Shown: one piece after another, positions 43,805 through 53,895 of the stretch | Position numbering within the stretch: the stretch's first letter is position 1 | Layout: each line of letters begins with the position of its first letter | NCBI GenBank assembly: GCA_022925895.1 | Contig: JAKSYS010000018.1 | Span: 124,001 to 188,000, forward strand | From: Fragilaria crotonensis | Taxonomy: Eukaryota > Bacillariophyta > Fragilariophyceae > Fragilariales > Fragilariaceae | Reading direction: 5' to 3' | Length of the DNA: 64,000 nt | The notes under the pieces: generated by a model | What the model was told of the DNA's origin: nothing | Database searches by the model: none | The model's input: the letters and a program-made list of their open reading frames with translations, nothing else | Program-made: the position numbers and the translations under genes

Positions 43805-44728
43805 TCAATGGCCTTTGTATTCGGGCGTTCGACCGTCTCGAAAAGCAGCCAAGCCTTCCAGCCTATCCTTGGTTGGCAAGGTCCGAGCATAGCACACGCG
43901 TTCCACCTCCAGAGCTTCTCCCATAGTAGGCGCCTCTATGCCTCTGTAAACTGCTTCCTTGGCTGATCGAACGGCGATGGGAGCGTTCTTTGCGATTTGC
44001 AGCGCAAGTCTAGGAAACGTAATACATGAGAGGGCGAATGTTTACTCCGCCTCTGATTGAACGTCAATGGGTACTCACTCTAGTGCCATGTTGTCAGCCT
44101 CTCCAGACTCTACTAAGTGCTGTATGAGACCATACTCGTATGCAGTTTCGCCGCTTATTTTCTTGCCGGTAACTATGAGTTCGATGGCTCTTGCCACTCC
44201 GATGAGCCTTGGAATTCTCTGTGTGCCTCCGGCGCCAGGAACGATCCCAAGCGATGTTTCGGGTAGGCCAAAGATCGACAAGCGTGACGCTATCCGGATA
44301 TCCGCGGCCGCGGCTAGCTCCATCCCACCACCCAGCGCAATACCTTCGATGACCGCAATGGTGGGCATGGGGAGACTGGCGAAGCGTTCAAGGGAATTTC
44401 GTAGTCCCGTCACAGTGGCCTCAGCTTCCTCGATACTCATACTAGCACGTTCCTTCAAATCAGCTCCAGCAGAAAAGACTTTATGGGATGAAGATGTTAA
44501 TATGACGCAGCGCGTGTGTTGACATCTCTCGAGTTCCGCCAGTGCATTCGAAAATTCGTTCATGAGGTTCTTGCCCATGGCGTTGGCCTTGGGACGATGG
44601 AGCGTCAGGGTGGTAATATGATTCGCCGAACGGTCTACCAACAACTCGTGAGTGCTCTTCCATCGCACGATGTGTCGACATCGAGCTACCTGACGCGACC
44701 CATCACGGATAAAGGAGAATGGGAACAT
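43805..44728 (-). CDS. Enoyl-CoA hydratase/isomerase family (AUH/ECHDC2-like), mitochondrial, one intron
   Basis: Exon 1 is 44728-44079; exon 2 is 44009-43805; 284 residues in total. The 69-bp intron (44010-44078) starts GTGAGT and ends CTAG, and joins MAL-E to LALQIAKNAPIAVRSAKEAV. The N-terminus is Arg-rich with few acids (FIRDGSRQVARCRHIVRWKS), a mitochondrial presequence. Crotonase hallmarks: FSAGADLKERASMS (oxyanion hole), GIALGGGMELAAAADIRIA and LPETSLGIVPGAGGTQRIPR with the catalytic Glu region. ADLKER and the overall pattern favour methylglutaconyl-CoA hydratase or ECHDC2 relatives, acting in leucine or branched acyl-CoA breakdown. The second exon ends with FRDGRTPEYKGH, typical of the family. 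Confidence 0.85.
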
Positions 44729-45357
44729 GGTCGAGATGTTTGTTATGAAGTTAGTCCGCGTTTGATGTCATCAACAGCTACAGCTGGTTTTCTGTTCTAA
44801 AATCCGGGCGCACGTCCCAGTATTAATTCTACGCTAGACCGATTTCACTGCCAATATGACGTCACGAGGGCGGGACTTTGTCGTGTTGGAAGCAAGGCTT
44901 CCACAATGAGATTTTCAAGCCGTCGTTTGCAACATTTCCATTCTAATCTATAGATTTACCTCCTGCAGTCACCTTCCTATGTAACTCAGTGAACCTACTG
45001 TTGGTGATAAATCTATAGATACAATGGTTGACAAAGGTAAATATGCTATTTTGACTGATGCCGTCATGCTACTTCGAACAGACATCACGTATGGTCGAGA
45101 TTGTCAAATTGCTGGCTTCCTGCATCAACTTGGGCTGAAGCTTTAGGGAGATTTGATGTCAATGCGTCCCTTGGCGTCATTGATGTAAGAAGGTTCAATA
45201 CAGGGATGTCCAAGTCGGCTTCTTTCGGAGAATTGATGCACCGATTTGATGGATCAAACACAACAGGAGTGTTCAGAGTCACATACAAGAACACATTCTA
45301 TTACTACTTCACAGAGAAATCAAGGCAGATACGGTACCCATGTCCACTTAACAGTGC
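44729..45357. other. Spacer and possible 5' part of the downstream transposon
   Basis: Two ATCTATAGAT palindromes lie near 44947 and 45012. A short frame (45101-45357) reads GRFDVNASLGVIDVRRF and may be the start of the transposase gene. No terminal repeats could be paired with the right side. Confidence 0.3.
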
Positions 45358-48197
45358 ATGGAACGAAAAGTAATGGAAGCAGCCGCAAATGTGCTAGTCA
45401 TTCCAAGCACAAGATCAAGACCCGCTCTCGACACAATGATAACTACACCTGTCAACACGGAGGCTACAACGGGAGGAAGGATCGGAGACATTGTTGAGCA
45501 ATCACCGAGCAAACGAGCAAGGATAGGAGATACTGGTGCGGCCGCTGTAATGATTGCTGCTGATGCTTCTAGCTCAAGTTACTGGCCATGTAGCCCAGAG
45601 GCATACCGAGTGTTCAAACCACCAAAGAAACATGGGACAACGAATTGCGAGGATGGGAATGATACTGATTTCGATTCTGAAACTCCAATGGAAGCACTTC
45701 AGAGAAGGATTGTACTGCTTCAAAGCGTTCATGAGGAAGAAAATAATTGGAGGAATGTTGTGCAAGGTAGAGATATCGACAACGTGTGTACCAAAGCTGA
45801 GATATGCGCTGTCAGGCAAAGGGCGACGTTTCTTTGTTATGCGTACCGATTGGCTCTTGCAAAAATGAATGAATGGACGTGGCAAGACTGTTGCACTGAA
45901 TCTTGTAAGGTATTGAACACTGTTGGTATGACGCAAGCAACCTTCTATAAAACCATCGCAAATTGGAACATTGTGTTCCGTAATTTTGAATGCTTCCCAA
46001 ACCCAAACTTGTCTGTTCAGTGTGGAAACGACCTCTTCCTCGAGTTCTCGAAGTGTTTCCATGCGCAAAGGAGCAGATTGTTGCATTTGGCGTCGAGAAC
46101 TTGTCACATCTTTCAATTGAAGCAGTCTATCAATTCGTTCATTCGTCTGTAATCCCAAGGCTGGCTGCGTTGTGGAAACGTGAATCGGTAGTAGACGAAG
46201 ATACTGCAGAAACGTCAACATTGAGTACAAGTACTACAGCCATTAATCCTACTAGCAATCCTGTCGATGTCGATCAAGATGAGGATGATATTGCGCTATT
46301 CCTTCGCGCACATAGACTTAAAAACATGAGCTTCACAACAGCATGGCGCTGGATGCGATTACTCGGATTCAAGTATGATACGAGAAGGAAGAGCTTCTAC
46401 GTCGATGGCCATGAACGTGAAGATGTTGTCGCACATCGAAATGCATTCTGCAAGAACTACCTTACCGTGCTTGAGCCACGTTGTCGGCGTTGGATTCAGC
46501 TTCCACTCAGTGAAGCTGCTACGATCAAGACCTTAGACACAGATTTCGGACATCATTACTATGATATTATATCTGATGAGACTCGGGTTGAGTTTCACGT
46601 TGACTATTGGAAGAATTGCATATCAAGAATCAAAAGGGGAGAAGAGGCAGCGAGATGTTGAAGCAAAAACAAGCATACGAGTGTCATCATCAGTCAGGCC
46701 CTTGATGATTATTGGTCAAGATGAGTCTGTCTTCGCGCAGTATCTACTGTCCTCCAAACAATGGGTTGGGCCAAAGGACAAGTGCCACTTCTGCCCAAGT
46801 CGGAGGGCGATGGGTATATGCTTTCTGCGTTCGTGTCACGCGAATTCGGCTTTGGCAGGCAGATGACAGAGGATGAGTTACAAAGAGTGAATATGGCAAG
46901 GCAAACAGCAGCTCTCGGCGGTGGAAATTACCTCGATACAACAGCTGCGATGGAAATCTTGGGAACAACGAGGAAGCCGATTTTGTTGGAATCCCCCTTC
47001 GTAAAATACTTGTTCATCGGAATCAATAATCAGGGTTATTGGAATTCATACCACATGAGTCTTCAGCTTGAGGATGTGGTTGATTGCCTACGAATCCTAT
47101 ATCCAAGCTTCGATTTTGTATTTTTGTTCGATCATTCTCAGGGACACGCTCGCAAACGTGATGGTGCACTCAGTGCGATCAACATGCAAAAGAACTTTGG
47201 AGGATCAAAACAGCAGATGAGAGACACAGTCATAATGTCACAAGAGGGTTATCTGGGCACACACTCACCAACCCTGGGCATCGGAGACACACAGTCAATG
47301 GTATTCAATACTGACGACTGTGGCCCATGGTATTTGACACCAGAGCAACGTGACTTACAACGTCATGATCGAATAATGGGGAAAGAAGCAAGCCAATTGA
47401 AAAAACAAAGACCCTTCTTGAAGAGCTCAACGAAAAGGGTGTGACGCTCCAACAAAAACGCGGGTACACTAAAGCCGAACTTCAGGAATTGGCAAGAAAC
47501 AATTCAATCGAAACTCACAAAGAAGTCGACAAAATCCTATCTGGATGGGAAGGAAAATCTAAAGGCATGCTACAAGTTCTGTGGGAAAGAGGACTGATTG
47601 ATCCAAGTGAGTTAGATAAATACACTGTCGACGGAAAGAAAGACACAATTTCAGGAAGATTGACTTACGGTATTCCCTACGCCATCTCATCGCAGAGTGT
47701 GCTGATTTCAAGGATGAGGAAACGGCACTTCAGTACCTTGGATCTCAGCTGGGCATCACGGTACTTCTAACACCAAAGTTCCATGCCGAATTAGCAGGGG
47801 AAGGCATTGAATTTTGCTGGGGTCACGCAAAGGCTTTCTACCGACGGGTTCCTGTATCTCAAAAGAGGGACGAGAGAATTTCAAACAACTTGTGAGAGAT
47901 TCAACGTGTTCAATCAAGGAGTTGACCAAAGAAAGGATGGGAAAGTTTGCTTCGAGCACGCGCATATATTTGTACTTACCATCATCTTTTGAGAGTCAGC
48001 AGAGAATGAGGCAGCAAGGTCGTACCCACAACTTCATCGCCACAAGTATAACAGAAGATCAAGGACTTCTGTACTCCGAAATCCAACGCCTGATGAAATT
48101 GTTCAAGTCTCACAGGTGTGCATTGGACTTCGATCGTGGCTTCGTCAACAGTGCACTCAAAGAAGCAAAGACAAGAAACGAGGAGGACGAGGTGTGA
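45358..48197 (+). pseudogene. DDE-type DNA transposase, decayed
   Basis: Pieces in different frames read in order as one transposase. They are an acidic N-terminal region with EICAVRQRATFLCYAYRLA, then MSFTTAWRWMRLLGFKYDTRRK, then IIGQDESVFAQYLLSSKQWVG (first Asp). Next come FVFLFDHSQGHARKRDGALS (second Asp block), MLQVLWERGLIDPSELDKYT and TPKFHAELAGEGIEFCWGHAK (probable Glu block), and finally HRCALDFDRGFVNSAL. The D-E-S, FD-S-GH and ELAGEGIEY/FCWGHAK blocks match a DDE family I know from fungal and algal genomes as an unnamed superfamily-endonuclease group. Frame changes near 46.0, 46.65-46.78, 47.44, 47.7 and 47.8 kb show several indels. Terminal repeats not identified. Confidence 0.6.
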
Positions 48198-48820
48198 TCA
48201 TCATGTCGACAGAGATGGATTTTTATGGTCGCAGGAGACAGCTGCTACTAAAACTTGATAAAGGATATGGAAATAATATGCGTGCATGGTACGAATTGTA
48301 CACAACCTACGTTCGGACGCTTCAACGAAAAACCAGCTGTACCGGTAGAGTTGCTAGTAGTACATACAAGCTAGTACTCCAGTGCTGTATTGAGTCTAGA
48401 CAAGAAGTCGTAATAATTATTCAGTTCTCTATAGGCACTGGAGTACCAGTATTTGCGTAACACTCTACATCGAGTGCGGTACTCCAGGTAATCGGGGCGA
48501 CAGGCGACACTCCATTTTCTTTATATAGTATTGTGACCGATGGCGCTATGGGGGAGGGTACAATTCGGAATCGTCGCGAACAACAAACACCGACATGGTG
48601 AAGGAGAATAGTAAGGTCGAAATCGGATTCGCGACTGATATGGTTGACCGCGTAGACCGGCAAATGACGGGAACCCGGTCCAAGTATGATGGCGAGCCTC
48701 GCGTGGCCCTTCCACCGCAAGTAAAGGCGATTGATCTGGTAATGCTCAACGGACCGAAACAGTTCCAGGTCGGGCGACCGAAAGATTGACGTCAACATTC
48801 GCCAGCAAACCTTACTAACA
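48198..48820. other. Spacer without recognised gene
   Basis: A short frame at 48595-48789 (MVKENSKVEIGFATDMVDRV) has no recognised relative and is not supported. Confidence 0.4.
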
Positions 48821-50116
48821 CTAGGTGGAAGTGAAGGATCGTGTCAGGTTACTTAACTTCTTTTGCCACTCTGATCTCAGATGCGGGAACTTCCGCTGAT
48901 CGAACTGACGGTACAAGTCACGATCTCGATCCCACTGATGAATGACAGGACTCGGACTTTTGTCCCAGTTGGTAACAATGGCAGTCGTTTCGTTGAAAAT
49001 TCCCCATTCCGACAAAGGTCTTACTCGCATGGCACCGAGATTGTTGATGATACCGTGGCCTTGATCCCAAACTGTAAGCGAGGAAATCGCCTTGGTGTTG
49101 TGCAACTTATTTGAATAGTAGAGATAGTTATGAAAACCTTGATCTGCACCAGTCATTTTAATGGCCGTTTCATCCTTTTCATTAATCAAGGCCCTCAAAT
49201 ATTGTTCCACAGCCACGACTTCCCCCATGGTTCCACCAGAACAAATTGTGGGTTTGTGTTGCAGCGATGCAATAACCTGATTTCCGTACCCGTTGCGTAA
49301 CCAATTCGCGTTCTTCCTCGATTTGCCCAGACTCGTTGCATTCATATTTTCTCCAAAAAAGTAAAGCCGGCCGTGAGGTGTGCGAGGATCCGATTGGCGA
49401 GGCAAGCCCGCAAAGGGATTGCTCTGAAAGAAAGAATCTCTGGCATCCAACATCATGATCCATACATTGGGGTTGTAATGCTGCAACCAAATCCAGTACC
49501 ATTCGTAACGCAAGGTGGCAACAACTCGTGGTTCGCGGGGATCGGGAGCCGTTCGTGCCACGTTCCCGTCCTCCGATTTCCAGCCATAGACATGATGCAA
49601 TTGACACATTTGAAATGGATCCAAGTCTCCCTTTATGTTCCTTCGCGGAGCAGGAGCCTCCCTTTTCTTGTCGAAGCAGTCAAGATCTGAATGGTAGATA
49701 ACGACGTGTGGTTGTTGAGTCAGGTACTCCCAAATTCCATTGTTGAGTATAGGCTTGGCAGCAATCGCCAGGACTACATCGCCCTCAAACCCAGTATCCC
49801 TCAATGATTCCACAAAACTAAGGAAGTATTGAAGCGTGTATCCTTCAGAATAGGCAAACACAGCATCAGCATCAGGTCGATGCGCCCCGAACGCTGGCTG
49901 CACAATTGGAACAGCCCCTCTTGGCAGAATTTTGTAGGTGGGCGACGGAAACACGGTTGGTCCCATCACACGGATATCGGAGGAAGGTTCGAAGAGCTGC
50001 GTATCACCATCATACGGACTTTGAAGCCCTTCGATCGCTCCAATTAGGAATATGAAAACATGTACTAGCGAGACCAAAGTCGAAGATGTATGTAGGGGCG
50101 GCCGAAGGTATCTCAT
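48821..50116 (-). CDS. Membrane-anchored glycosyltransferase-like protein
   Basis: 431 residues, intact frame. An N-terminal hydrophobic segment (TLVSLVHVFIFLIGAIEG) fits a type II anchor or signal peptide for the ER/Golgi. Residues about 80-120 have a Rossmann-like start (DADAVFAYSEGYTLQYFLSF...GDVVLAIAA). WIMMLDARDSFFQSNPF contains a D-x-R-D (224-227), resembling the metal/nucleotide-sugar DxD of GT-A enzymes. Later blocks are TICSGGTMGE, MTGADQGFHNYL and SPVIHQWDRD. This set (LDxRDxFFQ, CSGG, DQxxHN, HQWDR) occurs in a plant/stramenopile group of putative hexosyltransferases. Donor and acceptor unknown. It is divergent from the GT90 gene, suggesting related roles in glycan building. Confidence 0.65.
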   Translation of the reverse strand: MRYLRPPLHTSSTLVSLVHVFIFLIGAIEGLQSPYDGDTQLFEPSSDIRVMGPTVFPSPTYKILPRGAVPIVQPAFGAHRPDADAVFAYSEGYTLQYFLSFVESLRDTGFEGDVVLAIAAKPILNNGIWEYLTQQPHVVIYHSDLDCFDKKREAPAPRRNIKGDLDPFQMCQLHHVYGWKSEDGNVARTAPDPREPRVVATLRYEWYWIWLQHYNPNVWIMMLDARDSFFQSNPFAGLPRQSDPRTPHGRLYFFGENMNATSLGKSRKNANWLRNGYGNQVIASLQHKPTICSGGTMGEVVAVEQYLRALINEKDETAIKMTGADQGFHNYLYYSNKLHNTKAISSLTVWDQGHGIINNLGAMRVRPLSEWGIFNETTAIVTNWDKSPSPVIHQWDRDRDLYRQFDQRKFPHLRSEWQKKLSNLTRSFTST

Positions 50117-50828
50117 CGCATTGAGCCCCTCACTCTGTGGTCGACGAGATCATCGAAGGGAGATTGCGCAGTATGCAGATCTCCGCCTTGAGTCACTGTG
50201 ACGATTGTCAGCAGTCGCTGCGGATTGATGATTTAGAATTGTTCTGTCTTCTGTCTACTACGGGTAGTCGTACGGTAGAGCACTGCCCTGCAGTGTGCAG
50301 TGTGCAGTGTGCAGTGTGCAGTGTGCAGTGTGCAGTGTGCAGTGTGCAGTGTGCAGTGTGCAGCATCCAGAAAAGGCGTCTGGTCGAGCGCACCTCCAGC
50401 AAGCGCCATCAACCATGACAGCCTGTACAGTGTACCGTGGACCATATTAGCACGTACTGTGTATGACATAGGATTCGATAGGCGCTCGACGGGTGCCACT
50501 GCATATGCATATACAGTATATCTTATATATATCCTACTCTACTCATATAATTGTCACTATCTACATGGTCTCGGTGTATAATTCAGTACTACAGTAACTT
50601 GTACAAGTACCTTCAAAATCGAAAGAAATACTACGAGTATGAATATAGATCATTTCCCGCTTCGTTCTTGGTTGGGCGGTAAACAAGTTTTCGTGTTACC
50701 GTCTCTAATATACACTTCTTCAGTTCTGAGGAAACTTGGTTATCTTATGATTCATTGTTTGGGGCTCAAAACTCCGTGGGCGCAACAAGTAAGCTGATAA
50801 AGATGCTTGATAAAACCTGAACGTCGCC
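50117..50828. promoter_or_regulatory. Shared upstream region of two divergent glycosyltransferase genes
   Basis: 712 bp between the two starts, containing the 7-bp tandem repeat listed next and an AT-rich TATA-like stretch (atatatatcc) near 50525. Specific promoter elements cannot be assigned. Confidence 0.35.
50291..50360. repeat. 7-bp minisatellite (CAGTGTG)x10
   Basis: Ten perfect head-to-tail copies of CAGTGTG, then CAG. Perfection over 70 bp implies recent expansion and likely length polymorphism. It produces spurious Cys/Ser/Val-Gln frames on both strands. Confidence 0.95.
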
Positions 50829-52124
50829 ATGATGTTAACATCGTCACTACTACTGATACTTCTTCCGTCGGCGGTGCTAGGTCAATCTCGCAGTGATCGA
50901 TTTCCTTCTGTTGAAGAGAGAGTAAAGCTTTATGCATCGAATTGGTATGAACCTCCCTGCGATGCTGGTCAGCAGTATCGATGGAGTCAAAAGGGCGAAG
51001 CTTTGACCGTGTCAAATCTTACCTTTGGTGTAGATATTGTTCCTGATCAAGCTTTTTATTTGACGAATGATATCTTGCTCGACTGTGCCCGAAATGAAGA
51101 AGATAATGCTACACTTCCAACCTCAAGTCGCATTCAATTTCGACATAATATGCGCATGTACTGTGTTGATTGTGTGGAAATGATGAATTTGATGGATCAT
51201 CATGTGCGCCGTCGAACCGCTGATGTGCCCCTTTTGGTTCAATTTGGAGACCTCAAGACAAGTCATTTGTACGGATTGGTCACACTACCGCATTTTAAGA
51301 AGTTTCGATCAGCGGCTGTGTCACCTGTAGCATTGTCAACTTCTGCGGAAACTTGCCGGTACAAACCTCTTGAAACCGTCCACACTTCTGACATCATGCA
51401 GCCTATTGTGTGGAAGCTTGCAACAAGCCGTCATTACCGCCAGCTATACGACGTCTTTCGTCATGACACACCTTGGGAGGCAAAGGAGAATAAGGCTGTC
51501 TTTCGTGGACAACTAACTGGCGCCCTGGAAGGGTATGACAAGAAAGTAGACGACATGACCAACTGCCAAACGATGCGACGATGCCGCCTCATTGTTGAAA
51601 TGCATGATAGTCCATACGTTGATGCGAAGCTGACATCGACTCGCGAACGCTTACCAGAAGTCCTCAATGGCATTCCATTGACGGGAGAAACGTTCACCAT
51701 TCGTGAAATGATGAAGTTTAAGGGTATCATCATGCTCGAGGGTAATGATGTGGCATCCGGTTTGAAGTGGACCCTTCTCAGTCAATCTATCGTGCTCATG
51801 CCCCCACCCAAGCACACTTCTTGGGCCATGGAAGAATTGCTGAAACCATGGGTTCACTACGTTCCGTTAAATGAGGATGCCACCGATGCGACTGAAAAAA
51901 TGAAGTGGGTAGTGGAGCACGATGAAGAGGCACGCGCTATCGCGCAACGTGGAACGCAATGGATGGAAGATCTCATATTTCATCCAGATGCCGCACGGGG
52001 AGGAACGCCTCATCAAGGAGGAACTCTTGCGACGGTATTTGGCTCACTTCACACCTCGTACTCCAACCAAGAGGAAGAAGTAAACGGTTTCAGCAACGTT
52101 ACATTTTTCTTTCCTGTAATCTAG
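50829..52124 (+). CDS. CAP10/GT90-family O-glycosyltransferase, secretory
   Basis: 431 residues, intact. Signal peptide MMLTSSLLLILLPSAVLGQ. A luminal N-terminal region with Cys pairs precedes a C-terminal CAP10-type domain: KAVFRGQLTG, CRLIVEMHDSPYVDAKL, MMKFKGIIMLEGNDVASGLKW, SQSIVLMPPPKHTSWAMEELLKPWVHYVPL and the following ERAxAIA-like helix. This matches the Rumi/POGLUT and fungal CAP10 xylosyl/glucosyltransferases of GT90, which use UDP-sugars in the ER/Golgi. No KDEL-like ending (it ends FFFPVI), so it may act in the Golgi or be secreted. The acceptor may be Cys-rich extracellular proteins such as those encoded in this window, but that is conjecture. Confidence 0.75.
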   Translation: MMLTSSLLLILLPSAVLGQSRSDRFPSVEERVKLYASNWYEPPCDAGQQYRWSQKGEALTVSNLTFGVDIVPDQAFYLTNDILLDCARNEEDNATLPTSSRIQFRHNMRMYCVDCVEMMNLMDHHVRRRTADVPLLVQFGDLKTSHLYGLVTLPHFKKFRSAAVSPVALSTSAETCRYKPLETVHTSDIMQPIVWKLATSRHYRQLYDVFRHDTPWEAKENKAVFRGQLTGALEGYDKKVDDMTNCQTMRRCRLIVEMHDSPYVDAKLTSTRERLPEVLNGIPLTGETFTIREMMKFKGIIMLEGNDVASGLKWTLLSQSIVLMPPPKHTSWAMEELLKPWVHYVPLNEDATDATEKMKWVVEHDEEARAIAQRGTQWMEDLIFHPDAARGGTPHQGGTLATVFGSLHTSYSNQEEEVNGFSNVTFFFPVI

Positions 52125-52527
52125 TAGTAGATCTGTTGGCTTGATGATAAGAAAGTCGAGGTTTGTACATGGACAACGATTCCAGTTGATGATTTCTCGT
52201 AGTACTCCGACTACGATCGTGTCGTCATACTGTATGTTCTGGTTTCTGTTTGCATTATGAACGCACACTCAGGAAACAGGCCGGCCAGTCTACGCTTGCA
52301 GTTTCCTGGATCAATTGTATTCATGATGTTTACAACCAACGAACGTTACCAGCACGTTAAATTCATTCATCCATTTTTTTCGGGATGCGATCCTTCGTTC
52401 AAGGAAGAGTGTAGTCTTTGTTATGGTTTATATTTCGAAGCTAAGTCAAAGTGCTCAAGAGCATGGCGCTGCATTCGCTTCTCGGCGCACGAGTGGTTGT
52501 AGGGAGCACACACACTATCTTGAACCT
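52125..52527. other. Intergenic region between convergent genes
   Basis: Presumed 3' regions of the GT90 and DIX-like genes. Nothing further recognised. Confidence 0.4.
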
Positions 52528-53577
52528 TTACGGATTCCATGGAGTACCAAGTCCACCGAAGGGTCCCTGTTGCTGGCTAAAACTGTTGAAGGCGTTATTG
52601 TTGCCGGAATGTGGAGCTGGCGTTTGAGTCGGATACGGATTTCCACCATATTGGCTCTGATGAGGAGTTTGAGGGGTCCCTGTCATACCAAAAAAGTCGT
52701 GATCGGCGGACGTCGGAGCCTGATTATGCGCGTACACTGAAGGAGGGGTGTTCATGTCCAACAACGAAACACCAGCGGCAGCTGCAGGGGCAGGGTTGGG
52801 GAGATCGAACAAATTGTTGGACCCTGGAGCGGATTGCGACACAGCTGGGCCTGGACCATTGAATATGTCTATCATGGGATCTGTGGCGCGTGGAGCAGGT
52901 GCTGGAGCTGGAGCGGCTCGGGGTGGCGCTGATGGCACGGAGCGATCGCGATCACCGAAATCCGCATCATCATCGTCATCATCGTCGTCTTCAACCCCAA
53001 TGCGAGTCACCTTGGCGATGATTCCATTTTGCCATACGGGAATAGTTTGTCGTTCATCTACGCAGTCCATCCAAACTGCCATACCATTCTTCTCGCGATC
53101 TCCTCCTGGAATTAAAGGTGCCTTGAATCGAAAATGATAGCGTCCAGGCAACGGAAAGGCACTCTTAACTTCCCCGAGAGTTGGCGGCATACCCTGTTGC
53201 CGTGGCTTCGGGGCCAAGAATACGTTAGGCTGAAGCTCGGAGTCACCATCCTCTGGAACAAAATAACTAAGTGGTTTCAAGTTCAAATTAGCAACAATGC
53301 CATGAAGGACAGATATTGAACGTGAGTGAATGCGCCAAGAAGGGACAGAGTCATTGATCATAGAATTCCACTAAGCGGCAGGTACCAGGTAGTTAAAGCG
53401 GAAGGAAAGCAGCTGGCTTGCCAAAACCAAACAATGACTTCGTGAAACAAACCCAAGCGAACAGGGCAATCTTGAGTAGGCACAGAAATGCCACCTTGAA
53501 CCTCGCACTCCTCGGCTGTATCGCCTCTAAACGATGCATCAATCAACGTAAGAACAATCTTACCGAATCGTTGTCAT
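52528..53577 (-). CDS. DIX-like domain protein with disordered Pro/Ala/Gln tail, one intron
   Basis: Exon 1 (53577-53564) encodes MTTI plus two bases of the next codon. The intron (53563-53267, 297 bp) starts GTAAGA and ends CACTTAG. Exon 2 (53266-52528) continues YFVPEDGDSELQPNVFLAP. The joined start MTTIRYFVPEDG is what the family shows, which is why this start was chosen. Residues about 1-90 form a small beta-rich fold: LGEVKSAFPLPGRYHFRFK, VWMDCVDE and GIIAKVTRIGVE. I recall it as the DIX-like domain of oomycete and diatom proteins; DIX domains polymerise head to tail. An eight-Asp run follows, then a Pro/Ala/Gly/Asn/Gln-rich tail with FFG, FDL and NPF-like motifs, suggesting an endocytic or scaffold adaptor. 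The total is 250 residues. Confidence 0.65.
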
Positions 53578-53868
53578 TTTCTCGACCCTTTCGTTGGCTG
53601 GATTAATGAAGCGATGCCGAATACGATATGTTGGTGACAATCAGGGGATTCCACACGATGAGAATTACACGATGAACTGTGCCGAGTATGCATATAAGCC
53701 GATTGCTCTACCATTCACGTAGCAGAACAAAATATGTTCGTCAACGGCTCCCACCGACAAAATTTAGAAACGCAGTCCGTACGCCTGTCACTTCAGAAAA
53801 CACCGGTACTGTGATGCTACAGTAGACTTTATATCTTCGCCTACAGTACTGTATCATACAAGTACCAG

Positions 53869-53895
53869 GTACCAGTTTAAACCCAGTACCTGGAC
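53869..53895. repeat. Left terminal inverted repeat of the pogo-like element
   Basis: 27 bp identical to the reverse complement of 57246-57272, including one matching outer base beyond the TA. The core starts CCAGTTTAAACC. Confidence 0.85.

Noticed and set aside
50137-50581. Cys/Ser-Val-Gln-rich short frames
   Set aside because: Produced by the CAGTGTG minisatellite in all frames.
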